This document shows positions 33,280 through 42,799 of a DNA stretch of 64,000 nucleotides, piece by piece (position 1 is the first letter of the stretch; each line of letters starts with the position of its first letter). The stretch is from Flavobacterium saccharophilum. Lineage in GTDB: Bacteria > Bacteroidota > Bacteroidia > Flavobacteriales > Flavobacteriaceae. The notes beneath the pieces were generated by a model, which was not told where the DNA came from, did no database searches, and saw only the letters and a list, made by a program, of their open reading frames with translations. The stretch lies in the NCBI RefSeq assembly GCF_900142735.1, contig NZ_FRBY01000001.1:124001-188000 (forward strand). The letters are read 5' to 3'. Both the position numbers and the translations under genes were made by a program.

Positions 33280-36200
33280 ATGAAAACAAAGCTAATTTCA
33301 TTAGTGTTTATTGGGGGGATAATCTTCTCAGCAAATGCAAAAGAGGTTGCAATTAAAAAGCACCTTTTTGAACAAAAAAGCAATCAAGTTGAAATCACTG
33401 GCCAGATTTTAGGTCAGGATGACGGAATGCCAATTGCCGGAGCTACTATTTATGCTGAAAGCAATAGTAAGCTAGCAACAATATCTGATGAAAACGGAAA
33501 ATTCAAATTAACTGTTCCAGAAAACGAAGCTCACGTTATTATAACCTACATGGGCTACGAAACTTTATCTTTTGCCCTAATTAAAACTACAGATTTAGTG
33601 ATTAGATTAAAGCCTGCTGAAAATGTTTTAGATCAGGTTGTAGTAACCGCTCTTGGTGTTAAAAAAAGCAGCAAATCAATTGCATACGCAGTAACTGAAC
33701 TTAAAGGAACCGAATTTACAAAGGCTAAAGAAACCAATATCGCAAATGCTTTAGTAGGGAAAATTGCTGGTGTTAACGTGAGTAGTACAGCAACAGGCCC
33801 TAACGGCTCAACCAGAGTAGTAATTCGCGGAAACGGTTCCTTAAACGGAAACAACCAACCTATGTATGTTGTAAATGATTTACCAATTGATAACACGCAA
33901 CTTAACCTTCCAGGAATTGGAAATGGTGCCGGATCTACAAGAATCAATGTTGACAGAGGTGACGGAACAGCCGTTATAAATCCTGATGACATCAAAACGA
34001 TCACGGTCTTAAAAGGAGGAACTGCTGCTGCATTGTATGGCGCAAATGCCGCAAATGGTGTGATTTTAATTCAAACTAAAAGAGGCTCAGCACAAAAAGG
34101 AATTGGAGTAGAATACAATACTTCCTTTACTTTTGAAACTCCATCGATTATACCAGATTGGCAGTATGAATATGGTTCAGGAGCACTTGGAAAAAAACCA
34201 ACCACACAGGCAGAAGCAATAGCGGCTGGTCGCTGGTCGTGGGGAGCAAAGATGGACGGAACAGATGTAATACAGTTTGACGGAGTTGCCAGACCATACG
34301 TTGCGCAAAAAAATAATATTAAAAACTTCTACGAAACCGGAACAACTTTTATAAATTCAATCGCTTTAGCTGGTGGAAATGAAAAAGCGACAGGACGCCT
34401 TTCCTTTACAAACCTGGACAATGAAGGCGTTGTTCCCAACTCTGATTTCAATCGAAAAAGCGTCAATATTGCGAGTGATGTTAACTTAACGAACTGGTTA
34501 AAATTTGACGTTGTGGCACAATACAATATCGAAAAATCAAATAATAGAACAACTGTATCAGATGCTGAAGCTAATCCGAACTGGGCAACTTATATGATTG
34601 CTAATACAGTTGACATTAGAAACCTTTCTCCTGGTTATGATGAAAATGGTATCGAAGAAGCCTGGAATCCTGTTGCAGTAGCAACAAATCCGTATTACAC
34701 GATTAACAAAATCAAAAACAGCGATACTAAAAACCGTTTTATCGGAATGTTGAACGTGAAATTGAACTTTACTCCTGAATTATTTCTACAGGGAAGAATT
34801 GGACAAGATTTTACTGATTATGAGTTCTTTGGATATATTCCAAAAACAACTTTAAACAATCCGGTTGGATATGCACAAGGTTCCAGACTGAAAATTTCTA
34901 ATCTGAATTCTGAAGCAATTCTTAATTATACCAAGAAAAATATTTATGGTGATTTCTCTTTAAACGCGTTAGTTGGTGTCAACTCCCGTACTAATTTAAG
35001 AGACGAAATCAGAGTTGAAGGTTCTAATTTTGTATTAGATGATTTTTATGCTTTGAGTAATTTATCGACTTTGACGTATAGCTATCCTTACGGAAAAACG
35101 AAAACAAATTCGGTTTACGGCGCAGCAGATTTTGATTATAAAAACATTGTATTTTTGAACGTTACAGGTCGTCAGGATTGGTTCTCTACGCTTTCAAAAG
35201 ACAACAACACCGTGTTTTACCCTTCAGTTGGAACGAGTATTATCCTTTCGGATATCGTAACAATGCCTGACTGGATTTCATTTACAAAACTTAGATCTTC
35301 ATGGGCTCAGGTTGGAGGTGCGACACCGGATCCTTATGCATTGAACCAATCTTACTCAATGATTCAGGGGGGACACAATGGTCAGCAATTACAAGGACCA
35401 ACAAGTTCACGAGTTCCTAATTCTACTTTAAGTCCGTTAACATCAACAACATTTGAAGTTGGAGCTGATTTAGGATTTTTACGTAATCGCTTAAACCTTG
35501 ACTTTGCGTGGTACAATCGCGCAACAACAAATGATATTGTCGAAACTACTATTTCAACTGCTTCAGGAGCCAATACTGCGTTGCTAAATCTTGGAAAAAT
35601 GAGAAATAAAGGAGTTGAATTCTTACTTAGCGGTAAAATTATTAATTCCAAAGATTTTTCATGGGATGCAAGTTTCAACGGATCTTATAATGAAAACACA
35701 GTTGAGGCACTTACTGATCAGTTAACCTCAATTACAATGGCAACTTCTGTAAACGGATATGTAACGATAACAAGTGATGTAGGACGTCCCTACAGTATAA
35801 TCAAAGGCTACAAACCGCGTAAAGATGCAAATGGAAATACAGTTTACAACGTAAGTGGCGGTTCTGCAACTATTGCACAAGGTCCGCTTGAAGAGTTAGG
35901 CCAGGGCGTTCATCCATGGGCGGCCGGAATCAGCAATGAATTAAAATACAAGAACATATCATTTAGCTTTTTAATCGATGGAAAATTCGGAGGTAGTCTA
36001 TATTCCGGAACTGATTTATACGGAACACGTATGGGATTAACAAAATTGACCTTAGAAGGGCGTGAAAACGGACTACCAATAAAAGGTGTTGACACAAACG
36101 GAAATCCTGTTGATATGGTAATTGCTCCTGAAAACCTTAGAACTTATTACGATGGTTTAAGAAACATATCTTCAACTTTTATTTATGATGCCAGTTTCAT

Positions 36201-36435
36201 AAAACTAAGACAAGTAATTTTGGGTTATCAATTGCCTCTTGAAAAAATCAAAGGTTTATCTAAACTTCAGGGAGCTTCTGTTTCATTTATTGCAAGAAAC
36301 TTATTCATTCTTTACAAGAAAACACCAAATGTAGATCCGGAATCGGTATTTAGCGCCGGTAATGCTCAGGGTGTAGAACAATTTGGAGTACCAAAAACCA
36401 GAAGTTTCGGTTTAAGTTTAAATGTGAAATTCTAA
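33280..36435 (+). CDS. SusC/RagA-family TonB-dependent outer membrane receptor
   Basis: 1051 residues. A signal peptide (MKTKLISLVFIGGIIFSANA) precedes a carboxypeptidase-regulatory-like domain (about 37-110, GQILGQDDGMPIAGATI...GYETLSF), a TonB-box/plug region (VVVTALGVKKSSKSIAYAV; ALVGKIAGVNVSSTATGPNGSTRVVIRGNGS, about 118-190) and a 22-strand-type barrel ending in GLSLNVKF. With the following SusD it imports an oligomer or glycoconjugate using proton-motive force. The substrate cannot be read from SusC itself; the operon points to an amino-sugar compound. Expression should be controlled by the palindromes at 33174-33210. Confidence 0.93.
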   Translation: MKTKLISLVFIGGIIFSANAKEVAIKKHLFEQKSNQVEITGQILGQDDGMPIAGATIYAESNSKLATISDENGKFKLTVPENEAHVIITYMGYETLSFALIKTTDLVIRLKPAENVLDQVVVTALGVKKSSKSIAYAVTELKGTEFTKAKETNIANALVGKIAGVNVSSTATGPNGSTRVVIRGNGSLNGNNQPMYVVNDLPIDNTQLNLPGIGNGAGSTRINVDRGDGTAVINPDDIKTITVLKGGTAAALYGANAANGVILIQTKRGSAQKGIGVEYNTSFTFETPSIIPDWQYEYGSGALGKKPTTQAEAIAAGRWSWGAKMDGTDVIQFDGVARPYVAQKNNIKNFYETGTTFINSIALAGGNEKATGRLSFTNLDNEGVVPNSDFNRKSVNIASDVNLTNWLKFDVVAQYNIEKSNNRTTVSDAEANPNWATYMIANTVDIRNLSPGYDENGIEEAWNPVAVATNPYYTINKIKNSDTKNRFIGMLNVKLNFTPELFLQGRIGQDFTDYEFFGYIPKTTLNNPVGYAQGSRLKISNLNSEAILNYTKKNIYGDFSLNALVGVNSRTNLRDEIRVEGSNFVLDDFYALSNLSTLTYSYPYGKTKTNSVYGAADFDYKNIVFLNVTGRQDWFSTLSKDNNTVFYPSVGTSIILSDIVTMPDWISFTKLRSSWAQVGGATPDPYALNQSYSMIQGGHNGQQLQGPTSSRVPNSTLSPLTSTTFEVGADLGFLRNRLNLDFAWYNRATTNDIVETTISTASGANTALLNLGKMRNKGVEFLLSGKIINSKDFSWDASFNGSYNENTVEALTDQLTSITMATSVNGYVTITSDVGRPYSIIKGYKPRKDANGNTVYNVSGGSATIAQGPLEELGQGVHPWAAGISNELKYKNISFSFLIDGKFGGSLYSGTDLYGTRMGLTKLTLEGRENGLPIKGVDTNGNPVDMVIAPENLRTYYDGLRNISSTFIYDASFIKLRQVILGYQLPLEKIKGLSKLQGASVSFIARNLFILYKKTPNVDPESVFSAGNAQGVEQFGVPKTRSFGLSLNVKF

Positions 36436-36446
36436 AATTAAAAGAC

Positions 36447-37976
36447 ATGAAAAAGATAACCATTTTATATATGACAGGCCTGCTTTTAGGAAGTATGAGT
36501 TCCTGTACCAAAGATTTTGAAGAAATCAACACTAATCCTAATGTAGTTGAAAAACCAAATCCGAATTACATTTTCAGTAAAGCGCAATTGGACGGTTTAA
36601 ACAATAATTATTTTTTCACTAACATTCTTGAATGTGGCGGAATGCTACAACATTATGCAACTTACAAAGAAGCTTCTGGAGTTGGAGATAAATATTTAAG
36701 CAACGAAGTTTATTATTCTGCTTATTTTAATCAGGTTTATCCATTGGCATTAAATGAAACAGAAATTGTAATCAATGCGGTAAAAAGTAATGCCAATGAT
36801 AGTAACAAATTAAACATTGCCAGAATTTGGAAAGCCTATTTATATCACAGAATTACAGATTTATATGGTGACATTCCCTATTCTGAAGCTGCAAAAGCAA
36901 ACAGTGAACAAATCTTTCTTCCAAAATATGATTCTCAGGAATCTATCTACAAAGATTTACTAAAAGAACTTGACGAAGCTGCTACAGCATTAGACGCATC
37001 CAAACCAAGTTTTGGCGGAGCCGATTTTATTTACAATGGCGACGTAGCAAAATGGAAAAAATTCTCGTATTCTCTAATGCTTCGTTTAGGATTGCGTTTA
37101 ACTAAAGTTGATGCAGATTTAGCAAAAACATGGGTTACCAAAGCTATTGCGGGTGGCGTCATTTTAAACGGAACTGATAATGCCATTATGAAATATACAG
37201 ACGGCCCAAATGATTTTAATAGAAATCCTGTTGGTTTTGATTCAAGAAGACAAGATTTCACAGCAGGATCCTACGGTCAGAAAAATGTTGAAGGAGGAAA
37301 ACTGGCTAAAACTTTTATTGATTTATTACAAGTAACTGCCGATCCACGAATCAGTGTTTATGCAGGAGTTTGGCAAGGGACAGTGCAAAATACAACACTC
37401 GCCGTTCAAAAAGGTTTCCCTAACGGAACTAAAACTGCTCCACCAGCAGCTGAGCAGGCAACTTATTCTGAACCTAATCAAAGTACTGTTTTTAAATATG
37501 ATGCCCCACTTGTATTGATAAGCAATGCAGAAACCAATTTATATTTGGCAGAGGCCGCCGCAAGAGGATGGTATACTGGAGAAACAGACAAAGATTTATA
37601 CGAAAAAGGAGTAAAAGCTTCGTTCTTAAACATGGGAATTTATGGTGCAGCTTATGCCATTACAGATGCAACTGCTTATTTAACTTTAAATCCGTTTAAT
37701 GCAGCGGGATCTTTTGAAGCAAAAATGAACCAAATTCACACACAGATTTACATCGCATTATTTGTAGATGAGCAAGAAATTTATTCCAACTGGAGAAGAA
37801 CAGGATACCCTGTTTTAATACCAGTAAATTTCCCCGGTAACGTTACAAACGGTACAATTCCAAGACGTTTCAAATACCCAACGAGCGAATATTCAGTCAA
37901 TTCAACTAACTTAGCAGAAGCGATCAAACGCCAGGGTGAAGACACATTTACAACTAAAATCTGGTGGGATAAATAA
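36447..37976 (+). CDS. SusD/RagB-family surface lipoprotein
   Basis: 509 residues with a lipoprotein signal peptide (MKKITILYMTGLLLGSMSSC) directly followed by TKDFEEINTNPN, the typical beginning of SusD-like (RagB) nutrient-binding lipoproteins of the second SusD group. TPR-like helices at about 110-140 (IWKAYLYHRITDLYGDIPYSEA) form the SusC-docking face. It lies 11 bases after susC. The partner lid captures the ligand at the cell surface. No carbohydrate-specific residues can be assigned by eye. Confidence 0.92.
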   Translation: MKKITILYMTGLLLGSMSSCTKDFEEINTNPNVVEKPNPNYIFSKAQLDGLNNNYFFTNILECGGMLQHYATYKEASGVGDKYLSNEVYYSAYFNQVYPLALNETEIVINAVKSNANDSNKLNIARIWKAYLYHRITDLYGDIPYSEAAKANSEQIFLPKYDSQESIYKDLLKELDEAATALDASKPSFGGADFIYNGDVAKWKKFSYSLMLRLGLRLTKVDADLAKTWVTKAIAGGVILNGTDNAIMKYTDGPNDFNRNPVGFDSRRQDFTAGSYGQKNVEGGKLAKTFIDLLQVTADPRISVYAGVWQGTVQNTTLAVQKGFPNGTKTAPPAAEQATYSEPNQSTVFKYDAPLVLISNAETNLYLAEAAARGWYTGETDKDLYEKGVKASFLNMGIYGAAYAITDATAYLTLNPFNAAGSFEAKMNQIHTQIYIALFVDEQEIYSNWRRTGYPVLIPVNFPGNVTNGTIPRRFKYPTSEYSVNSTNLAEAIKRQGEDTFTTKIWWDK

Positions 37977-37991
37977 TAATACAAAAGATAA

Positions 37992-39311
37992 ATGAGCATT
38001 TTAATTCTTACGGCATGCATTGTGTTTTTAATCATTCAGATAGCTTGGTTTAAAATCAATCCGTTTATTGCCTTTATCATAACAGCTTTATTAGCAGGTC
38101 TATTTTTAGGCCTGCCAATAAACACTTTGTCACAAACGGTTCAAAAAGGTTTGGGAGATATGTTAGGATCTATTACTTTGATTATTGTTTTCGGAACCTG
38201 TATTGGTAAACTTACCGTCTCATCAGGGGCCGCCAATGTCATTGCAAAAACTGTTATGGGATGGACAGGCAAAAAATATGTTCGTTTAGGATTAATGATT
38301 ACCGGATTTATTGTTGGGATACCACTTTTCTATAGTGTTGGATTTGTCTTGTTAGTACCTCTAATCTTTTCAGTAGCCCATCAATTTAAACTTTCAAAAG
38401 TATATCTGGGAATTCCAATGCTGGCGTCTCTATCAGTAGCACATGGTTTTTTGCCCCCACATCCGTCTCCAATGGCTTTAAGTAGTATTTTGAATGCAGA
38501 TATCGGACTAGTTTTAGTGTACGGGATTATAATTGCAATCCCAACTATTTTCATTGCCGGTTTATTGTTTTCGAATTTACTTAAGAATTTTAAAACTGAA
38601 TCCAATAATGAAATTCTGAATGTTGAAGAAGTTATAAACGAAGGAAAGCAACCCAGTTTTGCGCTTAGTTTATTTTCTTCTTTATTTCCAGTTTTCGGAT
38701 TAACAATAACTTCAATATTGCCTTTACTTTCAGCTAATGAAACCTTGCTAAACATCTGTAAAACGATTGGCGAGCCAAGTATGATTATGCTAATTTCTTT
38801 ACTGATCTGCACATACACTTTAGGCATCAGAATGAACCGAAGCATTACATCAGTAATGGATGATTATGCCGTTGCCATAAAAGATGTTGCTTTAATTGTT
38901 TTGATTATTGGCGGTGCCGGCGCTTTAAAAGAAGTAATGACCGTAAGCGGTGTAAGCGAAACTATCGTGTCCCTTCTAACCCAAACCAATATTCATCCGT
39001 ATTTATTGGCCTGGATGATGGCAGCGATTATTCGCATCTGCGTTGGCTCTGCAACAGCTGCCGGATTAATGACTGCCAGCGTTTTACTACCTTTACTACA
39101 AGCTAACAACCTAGATCCAAATCTATTAGTTTTAGCAGTTGGTGCCGGAAGTTTAATGTGCTCCCATGTAAATGACCCGGGCTTTTGGATGTTCAAAGAA
39201 TATTTCAATATCAGTCTGAAAGATACTTTTAAATCATGGACCGTCATGGAATCCTTAGTCTCTGTTTTAGGAATTATTTTCGTTTTTATTTTAAACTCTA
39301 TAATACATTAA
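37992..39311 (+). CDS. GntP-family gluconate-type permease
   Basis: 439 residues with about 12 to 14 hydrophobic spans and no signal peptide. Features typical of the gluconate:H+ symporter family include FLGLPINTLSQTVQKGLGDMLGS near the start, HGFLPPHPSPMAL (about 153-165) and the C-terminal HVNDPGFWMFKEYF (about 393-406). Known members carry gluconate, 2-keto-3-deoxygluconate, fructuronate, D-serine or related hydroxy acids through the inner membrane. Within this locus the cargo is probably a sugar acid such as N-acetyl-D-glucosaminate. It lies 15 bases from susD and 4 bases from the RidA-like gene. Confidence 0.88.
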   Translation: MSILILTACIVFLIIQIAWFKINPFIAFIITALLAGLFLGLPINTLSQTVQKGLGDMLGSITLIIVFGTCIGKLTVSSGAANVIAKTVMGWTGKKYVRLGLMITGFIVGIPLFYSVGFVLLVPLIFSVAHQFKLSKVYLGIPMLASLSVAHGFLPPHPSPMALSSILNADIGLVLVYGIIIAIPTIFIAGLLFSNLLKNFKTESNNEILNVEEVINEGKQPSFALSLFSSLFPVFGLTITSILPLLSANETLLNICKTIGEPSMIMLISLLICTYTLGIRMNRSITSVMDDYAVAIKDVALIVLIIGGAGALKEVMTVSGVSETIVSLLTQTNIHPYLLAWMMAAIIRICVGSATAAGLMTASVLLPLLQANNLDPNLLVLAVGAGSLMCSHVNDPGFWMFKEYFNISLKDTFKSWTVMESLVSVLGIIFVFILNSIIH

Positions 39312-39315
39312 TATC

Positions 39316-39783
39316 ATGAATTTATTACCTCAGGAAAAATTTGAAACCCTTGGCTTATCCTTACCGCCAGCACCTCAACCTCTTGGTATATACAAACCTT
39401 ATCTAGTAGATGGAAAATATTTATACCTCTCAGGTCACGGCCCGGTTCGTGATGACAAATCTTTAATCATAGGAAGGATTGGCGACGATATGGATATCGA
39501 AGAAGGCAAATTGGCCGCAAGACAAGTTGGCTTAACCATGCTTTCGACAATTGTAACCAATTTTGGAAGTCTGAACAAAGTAAAAAGAGTTATCAAAGTA
39601 CTTGGAATGGTGAATTGCAATGGCGATTTCTTAAGACATCCGTACGTGATAAACGGCTGCAGCGAATTGTTTGCTGAAGTTTGGGGACAAGAAAACGGAA
39701 TTGGAGTAAGAAGCGCCGTCGGAATGGGATCTTTACCAGATAATATTCCTGTTGAAGTTGAAGCCGTTTTCGAATTATTTTAG
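39316..39783 (+). CDS. RidA/YjgF-family protein
   Basis: 155 residues of the YjgF/RidA superfamily: GKYLYLSGHGPVRDD and RVIKVLGMVNCNGDF stand where the family has its two ligand-binding loops, and the C-terminus has VGMGSLPDNIPVEVEAVFEL. RidA hydrolyses reactive enamine/imine intermediates released by PLP-dependent dehydratases. This subgroup, with a longer N-terminal lead (PPAPQPLGIYKPY), is often beside D-amino-acid or amino-sugar genes; here it accompanies a PLP enzyme of the D-serine dehydratase type. The canonical Arg of active deaminases (R105 in E. coli) is not obvious, so activity needs testing. Confidence 0.85.
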   Translation: MNLLPQEKFETLGLSLPPAPQPLGIYKPYLVDGKYLYLSGHGPVRDDKSLIIGRIGDDMDIEEGKLAARQVGLTMLSTIVTNFGSLNKVKRVIKVLGMVNCNGDFLRHPYVINGCSELFAEVWGQENGIGVRSAVGMGSLPDNIPVEVEAVFELF

Positions 39784-39809
39784 ATTAAAGAATTTCGCCC
39801 ACATATTTT

Positions 39810-39949
39810 ACAGATTAAACAGATTATTTAATTGAACCATTTAGATATTAAGTTTATTAAGAAGCTAAGCTTAATTTTCTTAACCTAATAAGTTTCATTA
39901 AGTCAAGCTTAATTTTCTTAATATCTTAATGGTAAAATATTTAATCTGT
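39810..39949. repeat. Extragenic inverted-repeat element inside the catabolic operon
   Basis: ACAGATTAAA (39810-39819) and TTTAATCTGT (39940-39949) are perfect inverted copies. CCATTTAGATATTAAG (39837-39852) and CTTAATATCTTAATGG (39917-39932) match at 15 of 16. A 17-bp direct repeat AAGCTTAATTTTCTTAA occurs at 39867 and 39905. The element sits between the RidA-like and kinase genes and is the only large gap in the operon. It could stabilise or attenuate the transcript. Confidence 0.7.
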
Positions 39950-39968
39950 GGCAAAAAAAACAATAAAC

Positions 39969-41000
39969 ATGAATACAATTAGCTCACAAACAAGAATTGC
40001 AACTTTCGGAGAATTATTACTTCGGATGAGTGTTGCAGATGGAAATCGGTTTACGCAGGCCAGTGAAATAAAAGTTCATGTAGGCGGTGCCGAAGCCAAT
40101 GTTTGTGTTTTACTTTCTCAACTCGGCATCCAAACCGATTATATCACGCGATTACCACAAAATGATCTGGCACAGTTAGCTTTAAACGAACTTCAAAAAT
40201 ATAAGGTAAATACATCCAAATGTGTATATGGCGGAGAACGTCTAGGTTTATATTTTGTAGAAGCCGGAAATCAAATCAGGCAATCGCAGGTTATTTACGA
40301 CCGCAGCAATTCTTCTTTTGCGACTATTAAAAAAAATGAAATTGACTGGGATTTGGCTTTCGCCGATGTAACTCATTTTCACTGGTCCGGAATTAGTCCG
40401 GGAGTTTCAAATGAAGCTGGTTTGGTTTGCAAAGAAGCGATTCTTAAAGCACATGAAAAAGGATTACCTATTTCTTCTGATTTTAATTACAGATCCAAAC
40501 TTTGGCAGTACGGAAAACATCCTTCTCAAATTATGCCCGATTTGCTTCAATATAGTACCATTACTGTTGCAGATTTAGACGCAATTGAAATTTACTTCGG
40601 AATAAAAACCGATAAAAACGAAAGCGACGCAAATCGTTTTCAGAAAACATACGAATTATTAAAAGAGAGAATGCCTTTTCTACAAACACTGGCCATGAGT
40701 TTTAGAAAATCTGATGGATTAGCTCATTTATACAAAGGGATGCTGCTTCACGAAGGTCATTTTTACGAAACCAAAGAATACAAAATACATTTGGTAACCG
40801 ATCAAATCGGATCCGGAGACGCTTTTAACGCAGGGCTATTATACGGATTATCAAACAAATTATCCGGACAGCAATGCATCGATTGGGCTACAGCCTGCGG
40901 TGTTATTAAACAAAGTATACACGGAGATTTTGCCATGAGTAATCCAACAGAAATAAGTCATTTTATAGCAAATGGCGCAAGTAACAGAATCAATAGATAA
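39969..41000 (+). CDS. kdgK: PfkB-family sugar kinase, probable 2-keto-3-deoxygluconate kinase
   Basis: 343 residues from the ATG at 39969. A GTG at 39948 would lie on the end of the inverted-repeat element and is less likely. The protein has the ribokinase/PfkB fold: FGELLLRMSV at the start, GGAEANVCVLLSQLG (about 39-53) and the catalytic GSGDAFNAGL (about 281-290). The early GE.LLRM string and the neighbour aldolase indicate KDG kinase, which makes KDPG from 2-keto-3-deoxygluconate and ATP. Related fructokinases cannot be fully excluded. It is spaced 15 bases before the aldolase gene. Confidence 0.85.
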   Translation: MNTISSQTRIATFGELLLRMSVADGNRFTQASEIKVHVGGAEANVCVLLSQLGIQTDYITRLPQNDLAQLALNELQKYKVNTSKCVYGGERLGLYFVEAGNQIRQSQVIYDRSNSSFATIKKNEIDWDLAFADVTHFHWSGISPGVSNEAGLVCKEAILKAHEKGLPISSDFNYRSKLWQYGKHPSQIMPDLLQYSTITVADLDAIEIYFGIKTDKNESDANRFQKTYELLKERMPFLQTLAMSFRKSDGLAHLYKGMLLHEGHFYETKEYKIHLVTDQIGSGDAFNAGLLYGLSNKLSGQQCIDWATACGVIKQSIHGDFAMSNPTEISHFIANGASNRINR

Positions 41001-41015
41001 TTTAGAATTAAGAAT

Positions 41016-41663
41016 ATGTACAGCATTTTAAAAGCACAAGGCGTACTTCCGTTAGTAACACAAATCAATATCGAAACAGCCAAAATAGTGTTGCAGTCAG
41101 CGGCTGATGCTGGCATAAAAATTATCGAATTCGCAGCCCGCGCAGACGATGCCAAAGAAGTATTTGAGCAAATGATTGCATTTAAAAACACCAACAATCT
41201 GGATATCAGAATAGCTGTTGGTTCTATTTTAAGTGTTATCGATGCTGAAACGTATCACAAATTAGGTGCAGATTGTATTGTATGCCCTCACACCGATTTA
41301 GAAATTGGCAATTATTGTCTTAAAAATAACATTTACTGGATTCCCGGCGCAGCAACCCTTAATGAAATACTTCACGCCAATAAATTAGGTGCTGATCTTG
41401 TAAAACTTTTTCCTGCTGATAAAATTGGAGGACCGGGATATGTAAAAGCAATTAGAGCACCGTTTCCAAATTTAAGAATCATGCCAACCGGAGGCGTAAC
41501 CTTAGAAGAGAGCAATTTAAAATCCTGGTTCAAATCGGGTGTTGTTTGCGTTGGAATTGGTTCCAATTTATTTTCAAAAGAAATGCTTTTGAATTTAAAT
41601 TATGAGCAATCGCTTAACGCTTTTAAAAATTTAATTGAAGTTGTAGAAAAAACAAGAAACTAG
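41016..41663 (+). CDS. eda: KDPG-type (2-dehydro-3-deoxyphosphogluconate) aldolase
   Basis: 215 residues of the class I KDPG/KHG aldolase family, which splits KDPG into pyruvate and glyceraldehyde 3-phosphate. The Schiff-base lysine is K130 in ADLVKLFPAD. The catalytic Glu is E38 in IIEFAARADD. The phosphate-binding loop is PTGGVTLEE (about 166-174), and GAGTV-type IAVGSILS is at 66-73. The family's canonical T/R after the Glu is replaced by FAAR, a common variant. It is directly downstream of the kinase and 3 bases upstream of the PLP enzyme gene, giving a complete KDG-to-triose module. Confidence 0.9.
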   Translation: MYSILKAQGVLPLVTQINIETAKIVLQSAADAGIKIIEFAARADDAKEVFEQMIAFKNTNNLDIRIAVGSILSVIDAETYHKLGADCIVCPHTDLEIGNYCLKNNIYWIPGAATLNEILHANKLGADLVKLFPADKIGGPGYVKAIRAPFPNLRIMPTGGVTLEESNLKSWFKSGVVCVGIGSNLFSKEMLLNLNYEQSLNAFKNLIEVVEKTRN

Positions 41664-41666
41664 ATT

Positions 41667-42782
41667 ATGCAGAAAAATTGGTGGAAAATTAATTCCGAAA
41701 CTCGCCCTGACACTCCATTTTTAGCCGCTTACGAAGATCGTATCCGATTTAATCTGGAACGGCTTATTGGCGCCGTAAATGGTGATACTCAAAAATTAAG
41801 ACCTCACATCAAAACACATAAAATAGGCGAAATTCTTGAGCTGTTTAAAATCTGTAACATCAAAAAAGTGAAATGCGCTACCATTGCTGAGGCGGAGCTT
41901 GCCGCACTTCATAAAATTCCGGATGTGCTTCTGGCCTATCAGCCTATCGGTGTAAAAAAAGAGCGATGGATTTCTTTAATACAAAAATATCCCGAGACCG
42001 ATTTTTCAACTATTGTCGATAATCTGGAATCAGCGAAAGCCCTGAATGAAATTGCAGGAAAAAATAGGCTCAAACTAAATATTTACTTAGATCTGAATAC
42101 CGGAATGAACAGAACCGGAATATCAATTTCTGAAGAATGGATCGGATTAATTGAAGATATTCTTCTACTAAAAAATATTCATTTTTCCGGAATTCACATT
42201 TATGACGGACATTTAAAAGGAAGTGTTGAAGAGAGAGAATTACAAGCCGCGGTTCCATTTTCAATTATTAAAAAGGAAATCAAAAAACTACAATCAAAGT
42301 TCAGTTACGAATTAAAAATTGTAGCCGGAGGATCCAATACATTTCCGTTTTATGCCAAACAGGATAAAGTAGAATGCAGCCCCGGAACATTTGTTTTTTG
42401 GGATTCAAATTATCAAATTAATTTACCGGAACAAGAATTCAAACCTGCTTTGGTCATTCTTGGAACCATAATTTCAAAACCAACAAATTCTACAATTTGT
42501 ATTGATATTGGATACAAAGCAGTTTCATCAGAAAATCCGATTGATAAAAGACTAGTGATTTTAAACGATGAAAATCTAATTCCGGCCTCACATTCAGAAG
42601 AACATCTCATTTTAGAAAACCGAGGCAAAAATCAATATGAAGTTGGTGATACAATTTACGCTCAACCTTATCATGTTTGCCCAACCTGCGCCCTTTATGA
42701 TACGGTTCAGGTAATTAACAAAGAACATCAAATTTGCGATGAGTGGAAAGTTGTAGCTCGCAGCAGAAAAATTAATATTTAA
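41667..42782 (+). CDS. PLP enzyme of the D-threonine aldolase/D-serine dehydratase family; candidate amino-sugar-acid dehydratase
   Basis: 371 residues of the fold-type III (alanine-racemase-like) PLP family. The PLP lysine is K49 in RPHIKTHK. The C-terminal metal pair is H336-V-C338 in PYHVCPTC. As I recall, D-threonine aldolases have His-x-Asp at this place and D-serine dehydratases His-x-Cys, so the sequence points to beta-elimination (ammonia-lyase) chemistry. Because D-glucosaminate is a D-2-amino acid with a 3-hydroxyl group, dehydration by this enzyme would give 2-keto-3-deoxygluconate plus ammonia, exactly the substrate of the adjacent kinase. D-serine or another 3-hydroxy-D-amino acid is the main alternative. 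Cytoplasmic. Confidence 0.85.
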   Translation: MQKNWWKINSETRPDTPFLAAYEDRIRFNLERLIGAVNGDTQKLRPHIKTHKIGEILELFKICNIKKVKCATIAEAELAALHKIPDVLLAYQPIGVKKERWISLIQKYPETDFSTIVDNLESAKALNEIAGKNRLKLNIYLDLNTGMNRTGISISEEWIGLIEDILLLKNIHFSGIHIYDGHLKGSVEERELQAAVPFSIIKKEIKKLQSKFSYELKIVAGGSNTFPFYAKQDKVECSPGTFVFWDSNYQINLPEQEFKPALVILGTIISKPTNSTICIDIGYKAVSSENPIDKRLVILNDENLIPASHSEEHLILENRGKNQYEVGDTIYAQPYHVCPTCALYDTVQVINKEHQICDEWKVVARSRKINI

Positions 42783-42799
42783 AATTTAAGTCCATCAAT

